DNA from: Paralichthys olivaceus
Lineage: Eukaryota > Chordata > Actinopteri > Pleuronectiformes > Paralichthyidae
Reading direction: 5' to 3'
DNA length: 64,000 bases
NCBI RefSeq assembly: GCF_024713975.1
Contig: NC_091094.1
Span: 303,501-367,500, forward strand
Under the pieces are notes generated by a model. That model made no database searches. It had not been told where the DNA came from and saw only the letters and a program-made list of their open reading frames with translations. How positions within the stretch are numbered: the first letter of the stretch is position 1; each line of letters starts with the position of its first letter. A program made the translations under genes and the position numbers. Shown here one piece after another: positions 1-10,191 of this stretch.

Positions 1-2649
1 TCTCTATGAATGTCCAGGAGTCCCTGTTTGATCTGCGGCCACACGCTCTCAGCCACATACATCCTCGAGCACGCCGAACACTTCTGTCCTCCGTACTCGA
101 ACGCAGAGCGAATTGTCCCCGTCACCACGCTCTGGACATCGGCAGAGCTGTGGACGAAGTGGAAGTTCTTCCCGCCACACTCTGAAAGCACCAGGAGACA
201 CGTTCAGTGAGCGAGGACTCACAGGACGCTGAGAGCAAGACAAATGTGGACTGATGATGGTCTGACCACCACTCGTTAGAGGTCGTTCTCACCTCCTGCC
301 AGTCGAGGGAACGTCCTATACCTGTCCAGGTTCTGTCCCACTTGTCTCCAGAGATGCTTGAACGTTCTGAGGAACAAGCTCAGTTACAGTCACTGTGATG
401 ACGTCATTCATTCAGTCAGTTTTCACTGATTCATCAACAGTGAAATAAAAAATAGTGATGTATTAAAAACAGTGACGTCTTACGGGACGCTGCCGGTGAA
501 GTTGATTCCTGCAAGGTGCTCAGAGGAGGTGACGGAGTCTCCGAACACGGGGCCATCAGCTGGGAGGAACTGGATGATGTTTGGCGGAAGACCACACTCC
601 CTCAAGACTCTGTAGACGGCGTAGCTCGCAGAGATGGCGGCGTCACTGGGCTTCCACAGAACCACGTTACCCTGAGAAAAGATCAGTCTGTTGATCCTCA
701 GACACTCGTCATTCCTTCAGTGATAATGTTGTGTATCAATAATCACAAACACATCACCACAGCTGACAGAGACCATGAGTCCACACTCACCATCAGAGTC
801 GGGGTTCCCGCCAGGTTTCCACCAATAGCAGTGAAGTTAAATGGAGCCACAGCTGCTACAAAGCCCTGAGCAAGAGAAGAAGAGATGAGACCAGCACCAG
901 AGGCTCAATCATCCCTCAGGACAAACTCTGCGACCTGCAGAAGAAACTGTCGCTGTAATGACACCTCCTCACCTCCAGGCCGCGGTACAGCATCGTGTTA
1001 GTGCTTCCCTCTGCGTCGATCGGCTGCTGACTCTCCAGCTCGACGGCGTGTTTGGCGTTGAACCTGAAGAAGTCGATGAGCTCTGCAGCGGCGTCGATCT
1101 CGGCCTGGATGACCGTCTTCCCCTGCAGCGAAGAGGTCAGAGGTTAACGAGGTTAACGCAGAGCGAGCGTCTGTGAGAACGACACGTTCCTTAAACGCAG
1201 CGTCTGTCTGACCTCGTCACTGACTCTGATCAAACTGACTCCGCTGGTCTCGTCTCACGTACCTGTCCGATCATGGTCTTGGCGAGGATCTCTGCTCTCC
1301 TCGGTCCACTGATGACATCAGCAGCTTTGAACAGGACCTGAGCTCGGTCCTGAACCGGTTTCAGGTCCCACTCTCTCCTCGCCGCCATGGACGCCAGGAT
1401 GGCTTTGTTGATGAGCTCCTGAGGAGGAGGAGAGCTGTGAGAGTGTGCAGAAAATACAATAGCTCCCCCTGCTGGTCGGAGTCAGATCCACTGATTCGAG
1501 CAGCTTCATGTGACTCAGACAATAAAAAAAGATTTGTTCTAAAACCACTTTGACCTCTGACCTCTGCAGTAGAAACGGTGAACCTCAGACAAAGTTAGTA
1601 AAAGATAAAGTTAATAAACCATAACAGATGATAAAAGTACTGAAACTATGCTACATGAACTTTTATCATTTAAACCGTGTGTCCGTCCTAAACAAGATTC
1701 TCTGTCACACCTGATCCTTTTTCTTTGCTCAGAGTCAAGTATAGGTAGACTCCGCCCACGTATGTGATGACGACAGGACGTACGTGAGACAAAATTCTTT
1801 CGTCCCTGAATCAGCAGACTCAGAGTCATGGCACCAACACAAACCACAGCTTCTTCCCCATGGCTGTGAAGAGACTGCTGCAGGAATCATCATCACGACC
1901 CCCCCCTCACTCCTGATACTGACTACTACTCTTTTTAAACTTTCTACATTGCACTTTATTTTTTTTACTATTTATATTACCTTTTAATATATTTTATGCC
2001 CATTGTAGCTGCTAAAGTACAAGAGATGCGACCGAACAAAATGTCGCTGCACTTATTGCAATGACAATAAAGCTTCTTTATTCTAACAGATGAAACATGA
2101 ACAAACATGAACAAACATGAACAAACATGAACAAACATGAACAGATGCTCTGACAGAATGTGTTCTAGGTGCGTTCAACACGATTCTTACCTTGTCAGCG
2201 TAGCAGAACTTCGCCACCTTGTGTGAGTGGTTGAACGGCTGTGAACACAGACAGAATCAGTTACTCATGGATTCGTCTCTTCAGTGTGTGAACTGTGTCT
2301 CTATCACTGACTCACTGATAACTGATATCTGACGTCTGACGTCCACACATGTTCGTCTCCCACCACACACGGGATCTCCTCTGTCGCCCCCTTCAGGCCA
2401 TCCAGGGCCTGAAACACCAGAGGTCAGGATGAAGCAGGTGTTCGCACGGAGTTTTCTCCAGATCAACTTTTCTTTAGTGTGGACGGGGATTCAAACTGAT
2501 ACAGAGACAAGACACTTGTGTGACAGTTTGACAATATCAAAAACCTCAGATTCACCTTCAGCAGCTCGACTCTCTCTGAACTCCCTTCAGTGAACGACAG
2601 GATGGGCTCGTTCTTCACCTGTACCCCCGCACATGCACTCGTCCTCAAC

Positions 2650-2688
<39 letters not shown>

Positions 2689-4629
2689 GAGAGAGAGAGG
2701 CAACAGGTTAAAGTTTATCCAGATGACAAACTTGTGATGTGACGCTGCGACCAGGTGAAGGTCGTCTGTCTCGCAGCTTCAGGACTGAAGCCAAATGTGT
2801 GTTTGATCAGCACTTGTCAGTTCCATGTGTGAACTCTTCAAAGACGTGATTCCAGAGGCTCGACACGTCATCCCCTCCGACTAGATTTCTAGCAGCTAAA
2901 TATCCAGACTACAGCCAATCAGAGAGCAGGACAGGGTGAAGGTGCTATAAAGTTAAAGCTCCTCCTGGTAAAAGATGGTAAAGTGTCAGACCACCTGTCG
3001 TCAGTCAGTCCTGAAGCATGAACTCACAGACTGTAAAACTCCTGGAGTGTGAACCAGTCTGTTTGTTTTCTCACTGCTTCAGTTCAGTTTGATCCAGTTT
3101 GAAAACAAACCTCAGCGGCTCGGAGCGTCGTCTGCTCCGCATTTATGATTAACTGAAGGTCGGGGGGGTCAAGCTGTAACAGCCTGTTTCTACATGTGAG
3201 TCGCCAGCAGAGACGCCAGCAGAGACACATCTGGAGCAAGTTCAGTTTCTCCTGTTCTTACAGACGTCACAGAAAAACAAACGCTTGTTCTTTCCGAGAA
3301 TCGGATTCTCAGAACTCGGAGGGAGAACGTGCAGAGAAGTTGAACCTGACTCCAGCTGATATCTGATCTGAGTACAGCACATGTACCACACATAACTACA
3401 CACACTAACACACAACTACACACAATCTTTCAGCTTTCAGATCTGCACAGAACATTTTCTGCATCTCAGTAAAATGTCCAGAAAATGACCCAATGAGAGA
3501 AAATGTCTCCTCTTCTCACTTTATAACGTCAGTAAACTTTGTCCTCAGGAGTTTGTCTCAGTCTCTAGTTTACAGCTGATGTTCATTTATCAATTATGTC
3601 CTTCAGCTCCCAGTCAGGCTCCACCCCCCCGCTCCTCCAAATATGGTTACTTCTGGTTTCAGAAGACCAAGTTGGAGCTGAACACAATGTGAAACTGGTT
3701 TATTAGTACACGTCACTCTGACAGTCCGCGGCTGACACGCCTGTTCACGATGCTCCTGCTGCAGCTCCGAGATGGAGACCGTGATGGAAGAACCAAGATG
3801 GCCACGGACTTTTATTTATATTTGTACCTGCACAAACACACCAGAGCAAATTCTTAGTATGTGTGAACCTACTTGGCAATAAACCCAGATTGTGATTTTT
3901 GTTTTGAATGGAGACGCCACAAGTTCAAGTTAAGCCTTTTTCAATTTCATCATGAGTTTAACACTCTTAACCAGAAACAGCCCAATGACACTGAACTAAT
4001 CTAAATAGAAAACAGAAAAAGAATTCTCCAGTCACGAGTTTAAAATGTTAATGAGCCGTGTCCCCTGTGACAACTGGAACAGGGACCTGGATTCGAGCTG
4101 TGCAGGGCCCTCAGAGTCCCTTAGAACGCCCCTGTGTGTCACCAGGAACCAAACACTGCTACGATCATTTCAGTTATATAACAGAACGTTTCACAGCCTC
4201 CATTTTGAGGTGAAGCTCAGGTTAACGAGCTGTGACTCTGCACCTGAACACAACACCTCCATGTGATTGACAACATTCAACATGTGATCACTGATCGATC
4301 ACATCGGTCATCGATTAACTGTCTCATCAGAGCGACGGAAGAGCTTCAACCTGTCAATCACCCGCGGACACGGTACAAAGCATGTGGTGCAGAAACACGT
4401 CTCACCGGGGGGACAGGGGACAGGTGGGGGACAGGGGACAGGCTAACTTTAGCTTTAATCAGCTAACAAGAGCTAGCAGGAGCTAACTTTAGCTAACTTT
4501 AGCTAACTTTAGCTAACATGCTGGAGACGTCACCCCGGGGTGAGGCGGTCTCGTGTCCGCTCATGTGAGCCTGTCTCTGGGTACCTACCCCCGCCAGGAC
4601 CGAGCCACCGCCGCCCTCACACGGAGCAT
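1..4629 (-). CDS. aldh4a1: Delta-1-pyrroline-5-carboxylate dehydrogenase, mitochondrial (5' part; 3' end outside window)
   Basis: Oxidises glutamate semialdehyde/P5C to glutamate with NAD+ in the mitochondrial matrix, the second step of proline breakdown. Ten coding exons on the minus strand: 4589-4629, 2556-2649, 2316-2408, 2191-2238, 1263-1418, 973-1122, 791-865, 484-671, 293-366 and 1-181 (cut by the edge). All have GT-AG borders and agreeing phases. The start MLRVRAAVARSWRG is a short basic presequence. Recognisable family blocks are the NEPILSF and CVVGDEHVWTS segments, PFNFTAIGGNLAG (NAD fold), VVLWKPSDAA, and GINFTGSVP. The glutamate is in ECGGKN (E307) and the catalytic cysteine in GQKCSACSR (C341), each 7 lower than in the human protein. 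About 366 of roughly 560 residues are present. Intron 1 is about 1.9 kb. Intron 4, between exons 1263-1418 and 2191-2238, holds an antisense LINE 3' end. The identification is firm. Confidence 0.95.
1807..2090 (+). mobile_element. LINE (non-LTR retrotransposon) 3' end inside an aldh4a1 intron
   Basis: The plus strand reads a short piece resembling the C-terminus of a fish LINE ORF2 (NSFFPMAVKRLL-like pattern, here HSFFPMAVKRLLQESSS then a stop near 1914). It is followed by an AT-rich 3' UTR that ends in a CAATGACAATAAAGCTTCTTTATTCTAA tail typical of fish LINE copies. Only the tail survives. It lies antisense to aldh4a1. The family (L2/CR1/Rex-like) is inferred from memory of such tails and is not certain. 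Confidence 0.6.
2093..2143 (+). repeat. Short tandem repeat, unit ACATGAACAA (about 11 bp)
   Basis: About five near-identical copies of ACATGAACAAAC directly follow the LINE tail in the aldh4a1 intron, ending about 50 bp before exon 4. It is probably slippage-expanded. Confidence 0.7.
2650..4588. other. aldh4a1 intron 1, with a (CA)n tract and a possible LINE tail
   Basis: This intron of 1.94 kb starts (gene sense) at 4588 with GTAGGT and ends in a (GT)n tract (CA on plus, 2652-2686) placed directly at the acceptor. Around 3770-3895 there is a tail-like stretch ending ACTTGGCAATAAA that resembles a LINE 3' end. At 4446-4520 there are GCTAACTTTA repeats. I see no coding sequence. Confidence 0.5.
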
Positions 4630-4815
4630 GTTCCCCCGCTGGCTGGAAAGCAGAACCGACAGAAAGCAGCGGACAGACCGTGACACTGAGCCGCAGGACA
4701 GACACCGACACACGGATCGGTCACTGACCGGGAGTCGATCCAGATCCAGACTCCACCACCGACTGAGGGGGCGTCACCGCGACTGAGGGCTGAAGCTCAA
4801 ACACTTCCGATGCAA

Positions 4816-4823
4816 TGACGTCA
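4816..4823 (+). promoter_or_regulatory. Palindromic CRE (TGACGTCA) upstream of aldh4a1
   Basis: A perfect 8-bp CREB/ATF palindrome lies 187 bp upstream of the aldh4a1 start codon, in the likely promoter. Two more perfect copies occur at 5074-5081 and 5112-5119. That they act on aldh4a1 is inferred from position only. Confidence 0.4.
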
Positions 4824-4829
4824 ATGATC

Positions 4830-6358
4830 AGTGATCAGTGATTGGAACTGATCGGTGATCAGATCAGACCACTGATCAGTGACCGAACCAAGATGTTCTA
4901 TTGATTCTAATCTGACACATCCGTTCATCACCCCCCTCTCTGTCAGTTGGAACGTTCCACAGGCGGGTGTGTTTCCGGCCAATCAGAGAACAGTAAAATA
5001 TCCTCAGCCAATCACAGACCGCAGCTCCACGTGATGTCTTTTTTATGTAAACTGCTTTATTGACAAACAGCAGTGACGTCAGGATCACGAACGTTTTCAC
5101 ACGTGTTGTTCTGACGTCACTAAACAGGATGTTTATCATTCAAACATTTCAGTTAAGAAGGTTTAATGGGGGGGGGGGGGGCTCTGTCTCCACTGGGACT
5201 CCTCAGGACACAGATCTCAGATGGTCCTGGATTGGTCCTGGATCTTCTCCAGATCCTCTTCCCGCCCCTGGTGTTTCTCCAGCATGTTCCTCCCTGCAGA
5301 TGTTTCCGTTCCTGAGTGTCGTGCTGAACTCCAGCTGCTGCGGATCCTCAGGGTTCTCCAGGTTTTCTGGAAGCTGGTGAAGAAAGGAGAACTCAGGCAG
5401 CAGATGATGTCTCAGCAGAAGATTCGAGTGTAGACTTGATGCATCAAAGAGACCAGAAGGTGGATCAACATACCAACGCTAACAGAAACATGAGTAACTG
5501 CCCCCCCCCCCCAAGTCTGCAGACCACAGCCTCCCCATATACCCCCCCACCCTGCATCACCCATTCTAACAGCACATCCATGAATGACTACAGTTCTCAC
5601 TCTCTATGTGACATGTAGGTGTTTGCTTCCTATTGGACAGTTAAATCTAGATGTTTGTCCTTTATCCAGCTCCCTGCGTCCTCTCAGGGTTCGGTCTCAG
5701 GATGTTGGACGTGGGGTTGAACCCTTCATGCTTTGTGAGGAGCTTCCTTGTCTCGACATCAGGAGGAGGAAGATGTGTCGATGGCTCGGTCCGACCTTGT
5801 TCTTTATATTATTATCATCTGCTCCGTCATGAGATGGTTCTGCTTTTGTTCTTTGGACCATGAATCTTCTCTGTGGACAAATAAAATCTCTTTGACTTGA
5901 TTCTTTTATTCAACATCTGTTTTCTCTTCAGAGTCTCCATCTGTGGTGTGATTGGTCGAGGATAATGTCAAGAAATGTCCTCGGCACTGAAGCGTGTGAG
6001 ACGCTCAGGTGTGTCTCAGGTTACAGGTGTGTGAGTGTGTGTAAACAGTCATCAGTGTGTGTTGTGTGATGAGTTGTGCGATGACAGGAAGGGTGTGTGT
6101 CGCTGAGGCCTTTTCATCCTCAACCTGAGGATTTATCAGGAGGAAACTGCAAACACTCATTTATACGTTTGATGTTTCTGAGGCTGAGCGGCAACATCAC
6201 AGTGATCTGACCAATCAGTGAGCAGCGTTCTGTTACTGTCGTCACCGCTGTGACACACTGCTGCAGACAAATCCACACAAAACATCAAATCTGTGTTTTT
6301 CACTTTGTTGTCTGACCCATGATGCACCACTAAAGACCCAGGATGCAGCATGGTGGAG

Positions 6359-6399
<41 letters not shown>

Positions 6400-7543
6400 T
6401 GGCGTCCCATCACACACCTGGAAGGGCGGAGCCTCGGCAGGCAAGAGCAGGTAAATCCTCAGCTCCTCATCTGAGCGTCAGTCGAGGAAACGCTGCAGCT
6501 GAAGGTGAGACACAAAGACTTTATATCATTTACACTGAGCTTCACTAATAATCACTTATTCAATAATCGTTCATTTGATAACATCTGTATATAGATAATA
6601 ATCTAACATCTGTATTTGAAATGGCTGGTTTATTTATATTTGATCCAACAAACTCGAACATGTTTCATCCTGTTACACTGTTTATTTTCTGTTATTTATA
6701 TTTGATTGTGTTTATATTCATAATTTACTTTGACTGATGTTTCTCATTTTAATTTCACTTAAAACACGTTAACGTTCTGTGAGACTGAAGAAACATTTAT
6801 TTTTTTAAATAACGTATTTTTAGTTTTTTATTGTTTGATGTTGAAAATTCTCATGTTTGCAGATGTTGTTGATATTTATACGATTATTAGAGGATCAAAC
6901 CTGAACAACTAATCAGTGAATTACCAAGCGACGCCGCTCTACTGTGTCATTTTAATATTGTTTAACTTCACCCTTTTTTTTTTTATCCTGACGATCTCGT
7001 CCTTTCTCTGTCCCTAAAATGAATTCAGTAACACTACAGCTCCCATGAGCCTCGGCTGCTGTTGCTATGGAGAAGATGAGGCTGTAAATTGAGAAGACAT
7101 TGTCATGGTTACTGAATGGACTGAAACATTAGTCTTTAAAAGCTTTAATAAGCTTCAGCTCATTGTTGATGTGAAGCTCTGTGATTGGCTGACTGTTCAT
7201 GAAATGCATCCTGGGAGTCGTATTTCTTCTGATCCAATGACACCTGAATATTTACATGTTTTTACTTTTCAATAAAGTTTTATGTCGGGTTCATATTTGA
7301 TACAAAGATGAAACAAAAACTACACATGTACTTCCTGCACACAATCCCATGATGCACTCTGTTCTACCTGAAGAGTGCAGGTAATGATCTGTCATCACTT
7401 CCTGTTGCAGCCTGAACAGGAAACAACAGGTGAAACACTCGGGGGTCCCTCAGGAGGTTTGTGTCTCAGGTGTGTCTGTCTCTGTCCTCAGGTCTAATGA
7501 CGTCCTGAAAAAACCTGATCAGATGTGAGTGCGTCCAGATCAC
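4830..7543. other. Intergenic region between aldh4a1 and ascl5-like gene
   Basis: Mostly single-copy-looking DNA. It has a poly-G run at 5168-5180, a (CT)n run at 6361-6392 and an AATAAA on the plus strand near 5880. Apart from the candidate exon at 5056-5380 I see no convincing coding sequence. The stretch GCTGCAGCTGAAG followed by GTGAGAC near 6493-6508 could be an untranslated first exon of the ascl5-like gene, but this cannot be shown from sequence alone. Confidence 0.4.
5056..5380 (-). other. Possible 3'-terminal exon of an unidentified minus-strand gene
   Basis: The minus strand shows a good acceptor (TTCTCCTTTCTTCACCAG, exon edge near 5377). About 57 open codons follow, starting LPENLENPEDPQQLEF and ending DHLRSVS-stop near 5205, and then an AATAAA signal at 5056-5061. 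I do not recognise the protein. The plus strand is open over the same stretch, so codon openness alone proves nothing. No upstream exon was found with confidence. Treat it as a candidate only. Confidence 0.2.
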
Positions 7544-8047
7544 ATGATGAGCTCGTCATTCTCTCATCCAATCACAGATCAACATTCTTCTCACTTGAGC
7601 TTCAGTCTGTCTCCCTCTGCTGGACGCTGTGAGGACCGCGTCGTCTCTCAACCCTCGGATGCTCTGCCCTTCTTGGTCTACCCCTCCAGAATGGACGCCG
7701 CTGGCCTCGGACTCTACAAAGGCCCTCTGAGCGGCCCCGGGCTCCTGCCGTACCTGACCCCCTTCCACCACCATGGACACTTCAGCGTGTACGAGTGTCC
7801 CTTCGAGCCGGCATTCATCCAGAAACGAAACGAACGCGAGCGTCAGAGAGTAAAGTGCGTGAACCAGGGATACGCCAAACTGAGGGACCACCTGCCGGGT
7901 CAGAGCGCTGACAAACGCCTCAGCAAGGTGGAGACGCTGCGCGCCGCCATCAGGTACATCAAGTATCTGCAGGGACTGGTGGAGCTTGAAGATGGGGGCC
8001 ACAACGGGGCCGGGTCCCCCAACACTTCAGCCCCTGGACCAGACTGA
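7544..8047 (+). CDS. ascl5: Achaete-scute family bHLH transcription factor, ascl5-like
   Basis: Nuclear class A bHLH protein expected to bind E-boxes as a heterodimer with E proteins. It is a single exon of 167 aa from the ATG at 7544 (a second in-frame ATG follows at once at 7547). The bHLH runs from about residue 87 to 145: basic region KRNERERQRVKCVN, helix 1 GYAKLRDHLPG, loop QSADKRL, helix 2 SKVETLRAAIRYIKYLQGL. Just before it, FSVYECPFEPAFIQ and the upstream LPFLVYP match the ASCL5 pattern better than ASCL3 or ASCL4, which lack these pieces; I therefore choose ascl5 over ascl3/4. A likely AATAAA lies at 8464-8469. Upstream codons open in this frame to about 7529 lack an ATG. The N-terminal start is the least certain part. 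Confidence 0.85.
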   Translation: MMSSSFSHPITDQHSSHLSFSLSPSAGRCEDRVVSQPSDALPFLVYPSRMDAAGLGLYKGPLSGPGLLPYLTPFHHHGHFSVYECPFEPAFIQKRNERERQRVKCVNQGYAKLRDHLPGQSADKRLSKVETLRAAIRYIKYLQGLVELEDGGHNGAGSPNTSAPGPD

Positions 8048-8602
8048 GGGGGTCACAGGTTACTGTCCACCACCGGGGGCGCTCATAGGTTTAATACAGC
8101 TCTGTCCAACAAACATCATAGAAGCAGAACTCGGCCACAAGAACAAGAACAGAACCAGACCATGAAACAAGAACCAGAACAGAACAGAGCCAGAACCTGA
8201 ACCTGAACAGAGAACGAGACCAGAACCAGCATCTCAGAGGATGAATTAGATTCAGTTCCTGATCCAGGTCGAAACACTGCTGCAGTGACACTCACTGACT
8301 TGCAGGGGGCGCTGTATGATGCCAGGTCTGAGAGTAGAGCTCCCCCTGCTGGACAAACTAAGTAAAATCTCAGAGAAGAAAAACATTGTCATCATTAAAA
8401 ACTGGTTTCACTTCATATTCTTTAAATCAGCTCCTGATCAACGAGCTCATGAAACTTTAGACAAATAAAAGATTTTTTTACCAAAATAAAATCCAGTTTT
8501 CTTTTTTCTGATCTTCATTGATCAGCTGATTCAAACGTCACTTGTTTGTTCTGCAGGACGAAGGATCAGATCGTCATCATTGTCCCACACACTGAAACAC
8601 AG

Positions 8603-8670
8603 AGCCCCCTGGTGTCTGGCTGCAGTATAGGTCATAAACCCCTCCTCCTCCACGTTAGCTGATGGGACAT
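8603..8670 (-). repeat. Fragment of a dispersed teleost repeat (TATACTGCAGCCAG family)
   Basis: The minus strand reads ATGTCCCATCAGCTAACGTGG then GGGGTTTATGACCTATACTGCAGCCAGACACCAGGGGGC. The same order occurs at 47991-48102 and 49263-49335 on the plus strand, so this is one dispersed family with three copies in the window. Confidence 0.75.
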
Positions 8671-8784
8671 AAACCAAACTAAGTTTGTCAAAGATGGTTT
8701 ATAGACAGCAGCAACAGATACTGAAGTATGAATTAAAGCTGCTATAAACAGCAACAGGTCAGCGCAGGTATTAGCAGAGTTAAT

Positions 8785-8860
8785 TTACATCACCTGGGAT
8801 TAGAACTCACAACCTTAGTCATGACCTCATGACCTCAATGAGACTGACCCACTCCCCCAC
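8785..8860 (-). repeat. tRNA-like SINE or tRNA-pseudogene fragment
   Basis: The minus strand has GAGTGGGTCAGTCTC (A-box-like) and, about 35 bases on, GGTTGTGAGTTCTAATCCC (B-box-like, compare GGTTCRANNCC). No clean cloverleaf is visible. It is probably a decayed tRNA-derived SINE head. Confidence 0.35.
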
Positions 8861-9207
8861 TCTAACAGTGTCATGACAGTTTCTGACGTTTATTTTCATG
8901 AGTGAGAAACAGATGTTTGAAGATGATGTATTTCCACTGAGTGCAAAAGGTGACATCATAAAAATGTCAAAACAGTTTCTAAATATCTGTTTGTTATAAA
9001 ATTCTGAAACGACCAAGACATGAAAATATTGTCACTAACTTTTGTTGCTTATTTAGTGAAGATTTCCAGTAAAACATTTAGACGCACTGTGGATAAATCA
9101 AACATCTGGCAGGATGAAGCAGGTTTGGTGTCAGCTGATCAGAAACTGTGGGAGGAGACTGAATTAGTTTTAACATTAAGAAAAACAAGAGGGACCAGCA
9201 GCCCGAC

Positions 9208-9390
9208 TATTATGATAATAATATTATAATAACAATAATATAAGTATAATACTATGAATTATAATAATAATTATAATAATATAATATTTATTCTAATTAT
9301 TATTACAAGAATAATTATTATAGTGATTAATAAAATAATAACAATAGTAAAATAACATTAATATAATGATAATCATTTAATAATAACATG
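9208..9390. repeat. AT-rich low-complexity block (ATAATA-type)
   Basis: About 180 bases made almost only of A and T in irregular ATA/ATT/AATAAT steps. Confidence 0.8.
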
Positions 9391-10191
9391 TGGGGCCTCA
9401 GAGGGCCCCAGGTTGAGTGAGGACAGAGACGACGACTGAGGATTCTTTACTTTTTATTCCACAGTGGTGAACATCACACCAATCAGGTGTATTGATTGAT
9501 TATCAGTGATTAGTGAGTCTGATAAATCCTCAATGAAGTTCATGCAGATTAAACTTCCTGTCACATGACAACTCTTCATCTTTGGCTTCAGAGATGAAAC
9601 TAAAACAAACTGAGCAGCAACGATTAAAAGACTCAGAGTCCAGCTGCAGTTTGACTCCTGAGTCAGAGACGTGGATTCTACCTGATCGATTCATCTCTAA
9701 TCAATGACCGATTGAGAATCTGCTGCTTTTCTCCATCTCTTAAAAACTTGAAGTTTTTGTGTTGGACAAATCGAGACGTTTGAAGACGTCACGTTAAAAA
9801 CACTGATCAGAAGTTAAATCCATCAATAAAGAGATCAATGATTCTGTGTCTCAGATTAATCCTGAATCTGTTTCTCAGTTTCTCTTCGTTCATGATGAAA
9901 ACAGCAGAAATACTCACGTCTGAAACTAAACACTGATCAGGACACAGTCACAAACCTTCCAATTCACCAAATCCTCACCAATACCTCATCAATACCTCAC
10001 AGGTTTATTGAATACGTTTGTCAGAAAGTTTCGCTGAATCTCATGAAGCTGCAGAAAAACAGACGAGGACTCGAGTCAGTGAAGAGATCAACAGATCTGA
10101 GTCTGTTTCTGTGTCTCTCTATGTTTCTGTGTCTTTGTCTCTCGTCAGTATGATGACAACTTGTTTTTAATCAACAAGTGCAGCTTTTCAT

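Larger units (their letters stand above)
8048..10191. other. Intergenic region, ascl5-like 3' UTR to ppp1r15b 3' UTR
   Basis: It holds the probable ascl5-like 3' UTR (AATAAA at 8464), two dispersed repeat fragments, an AT-rich ATAATAATTAT block at 9208-9390, and the probable ppp1r15b 3' UTR on the minus strand ending at AATAAA 9453-9458. No further gene is seen. Confidence 0.5.

Noticed and set aside
7529-7543. Extending ascl5-like upstream to 7529
   Set aside because: The frame there begins with GTG, not ATG. The first ATG is at 7544.
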